DNA of 37,511 nt, taken from Candidatus Desulfatibia profunda (GTDB lineage Bacteria; Desulfobacterota; Desulfobacteria; Desulfobacterales; UBA11574). The DNA lies in contig JACNJH010000119.1 of assembly GCA_014382665.1 (NCBI GenBank), positions 1-37,511 on the forward strand. Reading direction: 5' to 3'. Positions 1 to 9,098 of the stretch are shown in pieces (position 1 is the first letter of the stretch; every line of letters starts with the position of its first letter). The position numbers and the translations under genes were made by a program. The notes below the pieces were generated by a model, which saw only the letters and a program-made list of their open reading frames with translations, was not told the DNA's origin and did no database searches.

Positions 1-3000
1 GTCCAGGTCCTTGCCGGCAGCCGGCGTGTCGGCAGGAAGCGCGGGAAGCTGCTCCCGGCCGGCTGTTTCGGCGGGTGCCAGTTGGCCAAGCTCCAGGTGA
101 ATGCGGGTCAGGAAAGCCTGGGCCAGCCGTATTTCCTGCTTGGCGGTAAATCCGTATCCTGCTTGGGTGGAACCGATGTCATCTGTGGATACCTGCGCCG
201 TAATCGACACCAGGCCTTGGCCTTTTTCCTTGCTTTTGGCGGGCACACCGAACGCTTGCACAAGATCGATAACCCTGACAAAGTCAGCGGCGGTCGCTTG
301 CAGCAGTTTGCGGTGCTGCTCGCCGGACAGCGTTTGGGCCAACTGATATGCATTGTAGGCTGCGGAACGTCGGTTTCGAGCAAGATTTTCTTTGACTCCC
401 AGACCCTGATCGGAAAGATCCTGATTTAAAGCAAAGGCCTTCTCAAAGGTCTTTGCGGCCTTTTGCGGGTCGCCGGCTTCCTGATATGCAAGCCCCAGAC
501 GGTCGAGCAATTCCGCTTTAAGTTGAACCAGACGTTCAGGAAACTTTAATGCTTCCCGGACCTTGAGCAATCGGGTCGACAGGGTTTCACGGACGTCTTC
601 GGCCGCTAGTCCTGTTTCCTTGTGTTTTTGAAGCAAGGAAATGACCTGCTGGTTTAATTTTTCCTGCTCGGACAGTAAGCTTTCAAGCCCCTCTCGGTAG
701 GTTTTCCAGGCGGGCGCCGGCGGCGGCAGAATATCCCCCCGGTTCAGTTCAGACAGTCTGCGGTTAATATCCGACTGGGTTTTGGCAATATCTTTTATCG
801 TTGCACTGATATCAGGGCGTCTTATTCCCGGAGCGACAATCCGGTCCATGATATACCGGCTGATGCCGTCAAATGCATCCGATGCCTGTTGCGGTTCCAT
901 GCGGCCGGCAATCAGGTCAAGCGTCTTTGTATAAGCTGCAATGGTCTTTTGCGATTCGCGGACCTGAAAGGCCGCGGCACCCAGACGCCTGTAAAACAGG
1001 ATCTCCGTGTTGGTGTTGTCAAACGGTTTGTTTGCCTCTAAACACTGGGTATAGTATTCAAAAGCCTTGCGGTATTGGCCCAGGACGTAATAGGTGTTTG
1101 CAAGGTTTAAGACAAGATTGGCGGCATTTTCAGGGTTGTTTTTGTGATCATTCAAAAAATACGCTTTCTTGTACGATTCAAGGGCCGCTTCAAGCGTTCC
1201 CTTTTGCTGGTAAACCGTCTCCAGGACTTCAAAAACATACCCCAGCGTCTGGTGAAAATATTCGCTCCGTCCGTCTATACTGATGGCGCGCAGCAGCAGC
1301 CTCCTGGCTTCTTCCGGCGACGTTTTAGCATTCAAATAGGTAAGACACAGGGCCGCGCCGTAGATGGCGATCGGATCGGAAGGGTTCTTTACAAGCCTGT
1401 CCTTGTAGGCCGCCAGCACCGGTTGAATCGTGTTGAGGGCTGCCGCGCATTTGATATGCCCTCTGTGGGCCTCTACAATGGCGTCGTCATATTCGATCAA
1501 TTCCTTAAACGTTTTACGGGCAGAACCAATTTCACCCAGCCGGTACAAAAACTCTGCCGAAACGATCGATTTGCGGATATAACCGGCACGGGCCAGATTG
1601 CTGATCGTATCCTCATAAGGCCTTAAGACGATTTCAGCTTCATACAGGTCCAGCGCCTGGCGGAAGCGCTCTTCTTTGTACAGGATTTCAGCTAAAGACA
1701 GCCTGGCGGCAGACGTCTGCGTGTTCAAAACCCGGAACTGATCAAGGACCTGATAATATGCGGCCTTGGCCCTGGACCAATCACCCATACTGAAAAACAG
1801 ATCCCCTACCCGGTTCAAGGCTCCTATGGATAACAGCGGATTGTCCTGGCGACGGCTGTCTGCAAAACTTCGCAAATAGTTTATTTTTTCTGCAATCGTT
1901 TCATGCTCGATAGCGGCCATCGTCAGCTCCAGTATGCGCTGGACAGCTTCATCCGCCCAGACCATGATGTCGGGATACATGTCGATGACCGCCATGTAGG
2001 CCGGCAAGACCGCATCCGACCTGCCGATGCGGTCGTAAATGTCTGCCTTTAAAATCAAGGCTTCGGCCGCCTGAAACCTTTCCGAAGGGTAGTTCTCGAT
2101 CACCGCATCAAGCAAGTTTACAGCTCTTAGCAGCGCGGCCGGATCCTTGCCGCTCAAAGACAGCAGCCTGGCGCGCTCGATTTCGGTCCGGGCCCTTATT
2201 GCCGGACCCTGGTTGGCGGCGATTTTCTCGAGGCCGTCCATCCCTGCTTGGATCAACTTCAGCCGGGCAGCTTCATTTCTTTCAGCCTTTAGCCGTTCGC
2301 CGGTTTGGATCACGCTCAACTCAATCAGCGCAAGGGCCGCTTCAGGCTGAACGTCGCGAAAGTCTTGACTGACAACCCCAAAGGCCCAACCAGCCCAGGC
2401 CGGCATATTCAGGTCCTTATAAATCTTGCCGATTTCAAAGGCTGCCCTGGCGCCGACAGGCTTTACATTTTCATACTTTTCTAAAACGCTGTAATACGCC
2501 AGTAATGTTAGGTAAGGTTCCGGAGGAATCTTTACGCAAAGTTCCTCAGCCAGCGCCAGTTGCTGCTCGGGGCTGTCCTTTACGGGTATCAAGCCCTCAA
2601 CTGGCATTGACCAGCAATTGGTAATACCGCCTTGGTCGGAAAGGAAAAACAACCTAAGACCCGCCACCTGCGGTTGAAAGGCCGAAAATGTAAATGGGGT
2701 CAAAAGATAGGGTCTGAGATGCTTGTCGGCGACGTTGACCCGGTACAGGGACGGATTGTCATTTCCGGTAAGTTTACCGTCTCTGTCGGTATCAACGGCG
2801 ATGCGGGAAAAGTAAACATGGCGGCTGTCGGCAGACCATTCAGGAAAGCCGTCCATATAGGACCCCTCAGTCAGGCGCCTGACACGGTTGTCTTTTAAAT
2901 CCAACACAAAGATGTCCCCGGCCGGATCATCCCTGTAAGTAACAAACGCCAGTTGCCGGCCGTCCGGCGAAACCGCAGGAAAAGCGCCGTCTCCGCCGGT

Positions 3001-3573
3001 ATTTAAACGCACAGGCGGCCGGTCTTTTTTGTTAAGATCCAAAGCTGCAATCTGCCGGTACGCATCGCCGGCCCCGGCCTGATGAAAATAAAGCGTGTTG
3101 CCGTCGGCGGAAAAGCAGGGCCCGCCGTCTTCGGTCTCACTGCCGGTCAGTCGCAGCGCCCCGGATTCCTTGGATTTGAGGTCCAGCAAATAGATGTCCC
3201 CTTTGACGTCGTTTGCGCTGCCGGTATATGCAATAAACCGGCCGTCCGGAGAAAAAGCCGGCGAGGACTCCTTGGAAGGATCAAAAGTTAATTGTTGCGG
3301 CAGCACCACAACCGCCGGATCGGCGGAACGCAGCCACAGGTCTGTAAAGTCTGCACGACCCGAGGTATAAACCATCCATTTGCCGTCAGCGGAAACGGCT
3401 GCATGCAGGACAGGATCGGTCTCGGAAGTTATTTGTTCCGGTGCGTTGACGGGCAGCTTTTTGGGCCGGGTGCTGTTTAATCGGGCCAGGCCTAAAGACG
3501 CATACAATAACGTTGCAGCAACACATAAGATTCCCAAACCGATGTTTCTTAAACAATTTTTGTTAAGTGTCAT
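1..3573 (-). CDS. Exported beta-propeller (PD40/TolB-like) plus TPR repeat protein, 3' end cut by window edge
   Basis: The reading frame is open from an ATG at 3573 to the left edge of the window (1191 codons seen, no stop), so the C-terminus is missing. The N-terminus has a basic start and a hydrophobic stretch that reads as a signal peptide (about residues 1-29). Next come TolB/PD40-type propeller blades with repeated phrases such as AFSPDGRFIAYTG and VSADGKWMVYTS over roughly residues 50-310. The rest is helical with many TPR-like units, for example LEAALESYKKAYFLND and PQKAAKTFEKAFALNQ. Such proteins usually act as periplasmic or envelope-attached scaffolds; no enzymatic motif is visible. 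Its ATG overlaps the stop of the upstream DUF1318 gene (ATGA), so translation is probably coupled and it belongs to the ydbH-like operon. The precise role is unknown. Confidence 0.8.
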   Translation of the reverse strand, partial: MTLNKNCLRNIGLGILCVAATLLYASLGLARLNSTRPKKLPVNAPEQITSETDPVLHAAVSADGKWMVYTSGRADFTDLWLRSADPAVVVLPQQLTFDPSKESSPAFSPDGRFIAYTGSANDVKGDIYLLDLKSKESGALRLTGSETEDGGPCFSADGNTLYFHQAGAGDAYRQIAALDLNKKDRPPVRLNTGGDGAFPAVSPDGRQLAFVTYRDDPAGDIFVLDLKDNRVRRLTEGSYMDGFPEWSADSRHVYFSRIAVDTDRDGKLTGNDNPSLYRVNVADKHLRPYLLTPFTFSAFQPQVAGLRLFFLSDQGGITNCWSMPVEGLIPVKDSPEQQLALAEELCVKIPPEPYLTLLAYYSVLEKYENVKPVGARAAFEIGKIYKDLNMPAWAGWAFGVVSQDFRDVQPEAALALIELSVIQTGERLKAERNEAARLKLIQAGMDGLEKIAANQGPAIRARTEIERARLLSLSGKDPAALLRAVNLLDAVIENYPSERFQAAEALILKADIYDRIGRSDAVLPAYMAVIDMYPDIMVWADEAVQRILELTMAAIEHETIAEKINYLRSFADSRRQDNPLLSIGALNRVGDLFFSMGDWSRAKAAYYQVLDQFRVLNTQTSAARLSLAEILYKEERFRQALDLYEAEIVLRPYEDTISNLARAGYIRKSIVSAEFLYRLGEIGSARKTFKELIEYDDAIVEAHRGHIKCAAALNTIQPVLAAYKDRLVKNPSDPIAIYGAALCLTYLNAKTSPEEARRLLLRAISIDGRSEYFHQTLGYVFEVLETVYQQKGTLEAALESYKKAYFLNDHKNNPENAANLVLNLANTYYVLGQYRKAFEYYTQCLEANKPFDNTNTEILFYRRLGAAAFQVRESQKTIAAYTKTLDLIAGRMEPQQASDAFDGISRYIMDRIVAPGIRRPDISATIKDIAKTQSDINRRLSELNRGDILPPPAPAWKTYREGLESLLSEQEKLNQQVISLLQKHKETGLAAEDVRETLSTRLLKVREALKFPERLVQLKAELLDRLGLAYQEAGDPQKAAKTFEKAFALNQDLSDQGLGVKENLARNRRSAAYNAYQLAQTLSGEQHRKLLQATAADFVRVIDLVQAFGVPAKSKEKGQGLVSITAQVSTDDIGSTQAGYGFTAKQEIRLAQAFLTRIHLELGQLAPAETAGREQLPALPADTPAAGKDLD

Positions 3574-4151
3574 TTTTTCACCGTCCAGGTGCCGGCGGAT
3601 TTCTGTATTTTTTCACCGGGCAGGGCATTTTCCGTATTCAGCTTGCCGAATATCCGGCGGATTTCGGGCATATTTTCTTCGGACAGGTTTTCATTCATGT
3701 CAACAACCCGGTGCATAACGATCTCTCTGGATGCGTTGATCTGCGAAACCACGTAATTGAATTCTTCCGGTTTGAACCGCTCGGAGAAATCTTTCAGACT
3801 CTCGGGGATATGCGCTTTTTCCATCGGAAACATTTCCACCAATCCCTGGTAATTTTCTCCGGCCCAGCCCAACTGTTTGAAGGCCTGGAGGTCATCGGCA
3901 TGAAAGCTCAATACTTGCATGGCGGTTACGGCATCTTGGTGCTCCTGACTGTGTTTGGGCGGCGTTTGGATGCGTCCTCTGGAATCAACCCCCCTGACAG
4001 AGGCAACCAGAAGCATTTCTTTGTCAAGGGCATTATACGTTCCAAGCACCTGATTTTCCAGAGCTGTACGTTCGCTCATGACTTCGACCTTAACTTCAGC
4101 GAGGGTACAGCCGACCAAAAGAATTAAGACGATTCCAATTAATGCTCTCAT
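3570..4151 (-). CDS. YdbL-like DUF1318 lipoprotein
   Basis: This 193-aa protein begins at the ATG at 4151, chosen because AGAGGAAAC lies just upstream; the longer open frame starts inside a repeat. The N-terminus is a lipoprotein signal (MRALIGIVLILLVGC, lipobox LVGC, Cys15, Thr at +2). The C-terminus ends GEKIQKSAGTWTVKK, resembling the terminal Gly-x-Trp signature of DUF1318/YdbL. In E. coli, YdbL is a soluble periplasmic helper of the YdbH-YnbE inter-membrane bridge, and YnbE is the lipoprotein. Here a YdbH-like gene lies directly upstream and no separate ynbE is seen, so this lipidated protein may cover both jobs; that is inference. It overlaps the next gene by 4 nt. Confidence 0.7.
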   Translation of the reverse strand: MRALIGIVLILLVGCTLAEVKVEVMSERTALENQVLGTYNALDKEMLLVASVRGVDSRGRIQTPPKHSQEHQDAVTAMQVLSFHADDLQAFKQLGWAGENYQGLVEMFPMEKAHIPESLKDFSERFKPEEFNYVVSQINASREIVMHRVVDMNENLSEENMPEIRRIFGKLNTENALPGEKIQKSAGTWTVKK

Positions 4152-4200
4152 TGTTTCCTCTTTTTTTGACGAATTCATAAAAAGTCCAAAATGCAGTAAT

Positions 4201-4292
4201 GTCCGCAGTCCGTTGTCAATGGTCAGCAGTTGAATTTTTGAACCCTTTTCATCCTTTATGACGGATAACTGACAACTATCAACGGACATTAC
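4201..4292. repeat. Two facing tracts of degenerate heptanucleotide repeats
   Basis: At 4201-4235 the sequence runs in 7-bp steps (gtccgca, gtccgtt, gtcaatg, gtcagca, gttgaat). At 4263-4290 a second tract runs ggataac, tgacaac, tatcaac, ggacatt. The two tracts are roughly inverted copies of each other and form an imperfect inverted repeat. The right tract supplies the last codons (Asn-Val-Arg-stop) of the YdbH-like gene. A similar heptad tract lies at 12527-12625. Confidence 0.6.
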
Positions 4293-7200
4293 TAAATTTC
4301 AAATATTCACCATTTTTACCAATTTTAATGACATTGGCCGAAAAAATATTCAGGGCTTCAATCAGGGGCACAAGGCCGGCAAGATATTCCACATAATTGT
4401 CAACTCCGGCCAGATTGGCAACATTCAGCCTTCTGAGGCTCGGTATTGCCACGGAAACGCCTTTTACATCGACTTCACCGTCTAAAGAGAGGTTTCCATC
4501 GTTAATATCGACATGAATCCAGCGGGGAAAACCCAGGCGCAGTAGTTGGCGTTGGGATACAATGACTTCATTGCTCTCGGAAGGGTCCAGCGCATAAAGA
4601 AATCTTTCCAGCGATCGGGAACCGATGCGGCTAAGATTCAGACTCATTTGAAACTCGGACAATAGACTGCTCGGCAGGGAAGCTAAAGGTATCCGCGCCC
4701 ACAACTGGCCGCTCAAGGCACTGTCGTCCGTATCCTTTGTGCCGGCGGCCGGGTTTATTCTGGCGGTATTTACATCTGAAAACGCCAGGCGCGGTTGCAG
4801 GAAAAAGATATCATTTGAGCGTAAAACTGCAACTGAACCGATCATGGTCCCTCCCAGCACATCGACCTGAAAATAGTCCGAACCTGGAAGCCCCTTGTTC
4901 AGATTAAAATCGATCACGGAACGATCGACAGACAGCGGCAAGGGACCCAGTCCCCAGTATGCCGACGTGAAGGCAACGGCATGCCGGGTGCTGAAACGAT
5001 TCTGCAATTCGCCCATGAACGTTGTCACGGCCGCATCCTGAGTATCAAATTCGAACGCAGAACCGGCCGCCGGTTCGGATTCGGCTTTTAAGACACTGAC
5101 AGATAACGGCATCATCTTTTTCTGATCCGCTTTTATCTTTTCCTCTTCGATAATACGATACTCTTTCTCAAAATTCAAATCTGTCTTCAGACCTTTAACG
5201 TTGAAAAACTCCCCCAGGGACACGTTCATCTCAGGACTCGAAGCCCAGGCGTTCAACCGGACACTTTCGCCGGGAACCAGCAGAAGTTCCAGGCCGGACC
5301 GGAGTCTGCCTTCAAACTTCAGGTTTTCAACCAGCATCGCCAGGTTCGTTTTTTCCGAAACCTCCAAGGTCCCCCGGGCCGTGCCGCCGAGATACTTAAG
5401 CCACAATGGAAACCGCATTTTCAGGTTGCGTTGAACAATGCGATCCATGCCGGTCAAAGACAGCTCAAAGGTCTGATTGATATTTGCCGGTTTCAGTTCC
5501 ATGACTTGAGAAAAGGTGGCGGATTCAAGATGATTATGCTCTCCGGAAACAATGATTTCAGCACTCAACCGGGTATCACCCATCCGGCGAAAAGGAACCT
5601 TCTGAAGGCCCTGAAGTAAAATTTCACCGTCCATTTTGCCCTTGCCGGTTTTGGCGTCAAAGCTGTATCTTAAAGACGGCCCGGTGGAGACAGACCCCAC
5701 CTTTAAGCGCATATCTTCTGAAACCGCCAGGTCAACCCCCATGTCTTTTAGACTGCAACCGGCATCAAACCTGTCGATAAAATCCAAATCATCTTTGACG
5801 TTGATGGACGGGGATATGAGCGCATGTATCTGCTTTTTTTTCGGCAACCTGCCGGTAAAATCCCAGTTCACGCTTGTCCGGCCGGTCAGCGTCAGTTTAT
5901 CGTAAACCTTTGCAATAAACTTTTCGGAAAACGGCACCATATTTATCAAAAGGGTCCCCTTTGCCTTGAGAAGCGCCCAGCCCATATTCTCTGCATCCGC
6001 CTCGATATCGGCAACCAGAACATTATCGACCAACAGGTGTGATTTAATCCCCTTGATGTCTGCATTTAGAGTCTCCGAACCCGGAAACGAGATTTCATCA
6101 ATACGGCCGTCAAGTTTGGCATTGGTTATGAAAGGACCGTGGGTGGAATCTGCAAGAATCAACTCTGGAATGTCTATCTTTAAATCCTTGACGGCAAGCC
6201 GGGCACTTGTGTCGGAGGGAAACTCAAGGGCTGCTTCCATGGATTTCTGAAAATTGTTGATGGTAATTAATGACGGTATGTTGATTGCGTCCGCCGTCAG
6301 TGTGTCCTGTATTTTAAAGCGTCCCGTCAAACCGATAAGAGGGTTTTTCGACCTGTGGATGTCATTTGAAATGACGCTGATCATAGGAACGGACAGCTTT
6401 TTGACATGAATGTCTTTTGTCCCTTTGATATAGATGCTGTCTGTGATTAAAGCTGCCGTTAAACTCAGTTGCGCAGGAAAAAATTCCTTTAAGGTTGATC
6501 TTAAGTCCGTTACGGCCAGTCTAACACCCGTCGCCGACAACAAAATACCTTGAAATTCCCCGGGGGCAAAACGAACATCAGGTATCTTTAAAACCAGATC
6601 GTTTACCCTTATTTGGTTCGGACCTGACGGCAGCGGTCCGGAAAAGTTGGCATTCGTTATTTCAAGTATCGGAAAACGGTTCCGTGTTTTCCCGCTGAAT
6701 TTGACACCCTGCGGTATGAATTTTTTAAACGGATCGAGCAGTTCGCCGATATCGAACCGTATCGATCCGAAGTTTACGTTCGCTTCCGGCGCCGTACCGA
6801 ATATGTTTTGGACCTCTCCGTTCCAAACCATCCCGCTTTTTTGCAGAAAGGCCAGTTCGCCCTTTTCTATCGAGAGCCTTGCCTTGACGGCATCCAAAAC
6901 TCCCTGGTTCATGATCGTAAAACCCAGCGGCCCAAGGGTTTTGTCGCCCAAAACACCCTTGGAGAGCACGATGCCTTGGCCTTCAAGCGTAGCGCTGTAA
7001 GCTATCGACGCTTGTGGATTCGCGGAACCGTTGAACACAATGCTGAGGTTTCCCGCAATTTCAGCAGGCAAAAACCGGGGAGCAATAAAAGGTTCCAGGA
7101 TCTTTGAAAATTTCAAAAGGTCACATGCTGCCCTGCCGTTCATCTTGAGTGTATTCAGGCTGCCGGCGAACACCCACTCAGCACCGGGACAGGTACCTTT

Positions 7201-7971
7201 GACCTCAATGTCGGTGTCGGTTACTCGAAGCTTTCCTTCCGGATTCACCAGGTTTTTGATTAAAATGTTCAGAGAAAAAGGAGGGGCTTTACTACCGTCT
7301 ATGTCGATAGCTGCGGAAGCTGTCAGTGTTATCGGTTCAAGATAAAGGGATGGTATGTCAAGACGTACCGCAGCATCTTGCAGTGCAAGACGTTTATCCC
7401 GGATACGATCTTCGGCCCGGATGAAAATATGATCAAGATGAACCCTGGCTTGAATATCCAATGGAACCGAAAAGGACATATTTTTCAGAATTACCGGCAA
7501 GGGTTCCGTTTCCGCCGTTTCGGCAGGTTCAAACTGAGCCAGCAGCAGACCCACGTTGGTCTGCCCGCTCTTTTCGCGGATAAAGCCGGCCTCAACACCA
7601 TCCACTGCAACGTCGAGGTGCAGACGGCCGTCTATGATGTCGCTAAAAAAGATCTTTATCCTGGCGCCCTTGACAAGCAGCATCGGCTGGCTTGAAAACG
7701 CCGGATCATCCCCGAGACTGATATTGTCAATCAGGATTTCATCGGCCCGTTCCCATCTGAGCGCTCCGATTTGCACCCGACGGTTTGTGGCGATTGAGGC
7801 CCGGTTTTCAACGAAACCCTTAAACCTTTCAGTGGAAATTAGCTTTGGCAGAAAAATAACAAAACCCACCAGCAAAAATACCAGCGTCAATACGGCAGCA
7901 CTTAGTATCACCAGCACTTTCTTGATGATGCCGGTTTTTGTCTTTGATCCTGGTGTGGGTGAAATCGACAT
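4279..7971 (-). CDS. YdbH/AsmA-like inter-membrane protein
   Basis: This is a 1230-aa protein with one N-terminal membrane segment (about residues 18-42) followed by a very long beta-rich periplasmic region with repeated phrases of the type LKVKDVSF/GEVQNIFG, as in AsmA-like proteins. The C-terminal part (about 1100-1230, with DINDGNLSLDGEVDVKGV) fits the YdbH/dicarboxylate transport domain. AsmA-like proteins such as YdbH, TamB and YhdP span the periplasm and are implicated in phospholipid movement to the outer membrane. Assignment to YdbH rather than another AsmA member rests mainly on the DUF1318/YdbL gene directly downstream (128 nt). At 1230 aa it is longer than E. coli YdbH (about 880). 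The ATG at 7971 has a weak GGATAA ribosome site. It is the first gene of a three-gene minus-strand operon. Confidence 0.7.
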   Translation of the reverse strand: MSISPTPGSKTKTGIIKKVLVILSAAVLTLVFLLVGFVIFLPKLISTERFKGFVENRASIATNRRVQIGALRWERADEILIDNISLGDDPAFSSQPMLLVKGARIKIFFSDIIDGRLHLDVAVDGVEAGFIREKSGQTNVGLLLAQFEPAETAETEPLPVILKNMSFSVPLDIQARVHLDHIFIRAEDRIRDKRLALQDAAVRLDIPSLYLEPITLTASAAIDIDGSKAPPFSLNILIKNLVNPEGKLRVTDTDIEVKGTCPGAEWVFAGSLNTLKMNGRAACDLLKFSKILEPFIAPRFLPAEIAGNLSIVFNGSANPQASIAYSATLEGQGIVLSKGVLGDKTLGPLGFTIMNQGVLDAVKARLSIEKGELAFLQKSGMVWNGEVQNIFGTAPEANVNFGSIRFDIGELLDPFKKFIPQGVKFSGKTRNRFPILEITNANFSGPLPSGPNQIRVNDLVLKIPDVRFAPGEFQGILLSATGVRLAVTDLRSTLKEFFPAQLSLTAALITDSIYIKGTKDIHVKKLSVPMISVISNDIHRSKNPLIGLTGRFKIQDTLTADAINIPSLITINNFQKSMEAALEFPSDTSARLAVKDLKIDIPELILADSTHGPFITNAKLDGRIDEISFPGSETLNADIKGIKSHLLVDNVLVADIEADAENMGWALLKAKGTLLINMVPFSEKFIAKVYDKLTLTGRTSVNWDFTGRLPKKKQIHALISPSINVKDDLDFIDRFDAGCSLKDMGVDLAVSEDMRLKVGSVSTGPSLRYSFDAKTGKGKMDGEILLQGLQKVPFRRMGDTRLSAEIIVSGEHNHLESATFSQVMELKPANINQTFELSLTGMDRIVQRNLKMRFPLWLKYLGGTARGTLEVSEKTNLAMLVENLKFEGRLRSGLELLLVPGESVRLNAWASSPEMNVSLGEFFNVKGLKTDLNFEKEYRIIEEEKIKADQKKMMPLSVSVLKAESEPAAGSAFEFDTQDAAVTTFMGELQNRFSTRHAVAFTSAYWGLGPLPLSVDRSVIDFNLNKGLPGSDYFQVDVLGGTMIGSVAVLRSNDIFFLQPRLAFSDVNTARINPAAGTKDTDDSALSGQLWARIPLASLPSSLLSEFQMSLNLSRIGSRSLERFLYALDPSESNEVIVSQRQLLRLGFPRWIHVDINDGNLSLDGEVDVKGVSVAIPSLRRLNVANLAGVDNYVEYLAGLVPLIEALNIFSANVIKIGKNGEYLKFSNVR

Positions 7972-8203
7972 ATATTATCCAGGCACCTGCTGCATTGTTC
8001 TCAGAATATTCCATCATTATTACCCTTTAAACCTACTAATAATGGCAACAAACTGCAAGCACCAATCTTGGCTGGTAAAACAACACGGCCCAAATAGCAT
8101 GAAACGGAATGTTATTTTGAGAAAGGCTGTGGAACATTGATCGCGGCAGGAATGCCGGTTACCCGGTACACCGCCCGGGACGGGTACGTCAAAAACCGCC
8201 TCA

Positions 8204-8620
8204 TTACGCACCAATAATCTTCACCAGGACTCTTTTACGTCTTCTGCCGTCAAACTCACCGTAAAAGATCTGCTCCCAGGTGCCGAAATCGAGGCGGCCG
8301 TCAGTGACCGCCACAACGACCTCACGCCCCATGATCTGTCTTTTCATGTGGGCATCGGCATTGTCTTCGCCGACATTATGGCGGTACTGCGACACCGGTT
8401 CATGGGGCGCCAGTTTTTCCAGCCAGACTTCATAGTCGTGATGCAGGCCGGCTTCATCGTCATTGATAAAAACAGACGCCGTGATGTGCATGGCATTGCA
8501 AAGCAGCAACCCCTCTTTAATGCCGCTTTCTCGCAGGCAGGCTTCAACCTGAGGGGTAATATTGATCAGTGCCCGCCGGGTCGGCACATCAAACCACAAT
8601 TCTTTGCGATAACTTTTCAT
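8204..8620 (-). CDS. yjbQ: YjbQ family protein (UPF0047, thiamine phosphate synthase-like)
   Basis: This 138-aa protein matches the family's usual length when started at the ATG at 8620, which is preceded by AAGAAGGG; a 12-residue longer frame exists but is less likely. Hallmarks are [15 protein letters not shown] with its conserved His (residue 45), [12 protein letters not shown] (about 87-98) and the C-terminal [13 protein letters not shown] (about 113-125). The family forms a small trimeric barrel and some members have weak secondary thiamine-phosphate synthase activity; the true physiological role is not settled. It appears monocistronic. A gap of about 230 nt with no convincing gene separates it from the ydbH-like start. 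Confidence 0.9.
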   Translation of the reverse strand: MKSYRKELWFDVPTRRALINITPQVEACLRESGIKEGLLLCNAMHITASVFINDDEAGLHHDYEVWLEKLAPHEPVSQYRHNVGEDNADAHMKRQIMGREVVVAVTDGRLDFGTWEQIFYGEFDGRRRKRVLVKIIGA

Positions 8621-8680
8621 TGGTCGCCCTTCTTTCTGCCAACAGAATGTTTGCACTGCAACGCCATCCCGGATTTTTCA

Positions 8681-8777
8681 CGAGATTGAGACGTTCATTT
8701 GCAAGGCATCAAAGGCACAGCCGTAGTAGTTCTACTGCAAGCCTTTGATAACACGGCAAATGGGCGTCTCAAGCTCG
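8681..8777. repeat. Long nested inverted repeat (MITE- or REP-like)
   Basis: Outer arms of 22 nt (8681-8702 and 8756-8777) are complementary with three mismatches. Inside are a second perfect 9-bp pair (ATCAAAGGC at 8707-8715 and GCCTTTGAT at 8741-8749) and a central AGTAG/CTACT dyad (8725-8736). No ORF is present. The nested symmetry suggests a small non-autonomous mobile element or a folded RNA. Confidence 0.6.
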
Positions 8778-9098
8778 CCCGACTTGTTGGGTCGTCTTGT
8801 CCGGCGTAGCTCGAAGAGCGAAGCCTGAAGCTGAAAGCGAAGCCCAAAGGGTAAAAATTTTTGAGAAATAATCAATAAATCTTGTATTACAAAATGTAAC
8901 CTTGTCACTTTAGACAAAATTATAGACAATACAATCTTTTTCAATAAGTAGAATCTTCTCAAAAATTTTCATGAAATATTCGGGATAGAGTTAATGTCGA
9001 TTATTGATGTTTTTTCAATTCATGATAAGATTATCGCATGAATCGGTTGGTTTTTCAATGCGCTGAGTTTTATTTCCGGTAATGAGGGCCACGCCTTA
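8778..9098. other. AT-rich gap with a 14-bp inverted repeat
   Basis: No gene is supported here. Perfect 14-bp arms AAAATTTTTGAGAA (8854-8867) and its complement (8956-8969) enclose about 88 bp of AT-rich DNA, with weaker symmetry continuing inward. This stretch also has to hold the promoter for the radical SAM-prmA pair, which I could not place with confidence. Confidence 0.45.

Noticed and set aside
7556..8140. 194-aa plus-strand ORF crossing the ydbH-like start
   Set aside because: Mostly antisense to the N-terminal coding region of the YdbH-like protein and without recognisable motifs.
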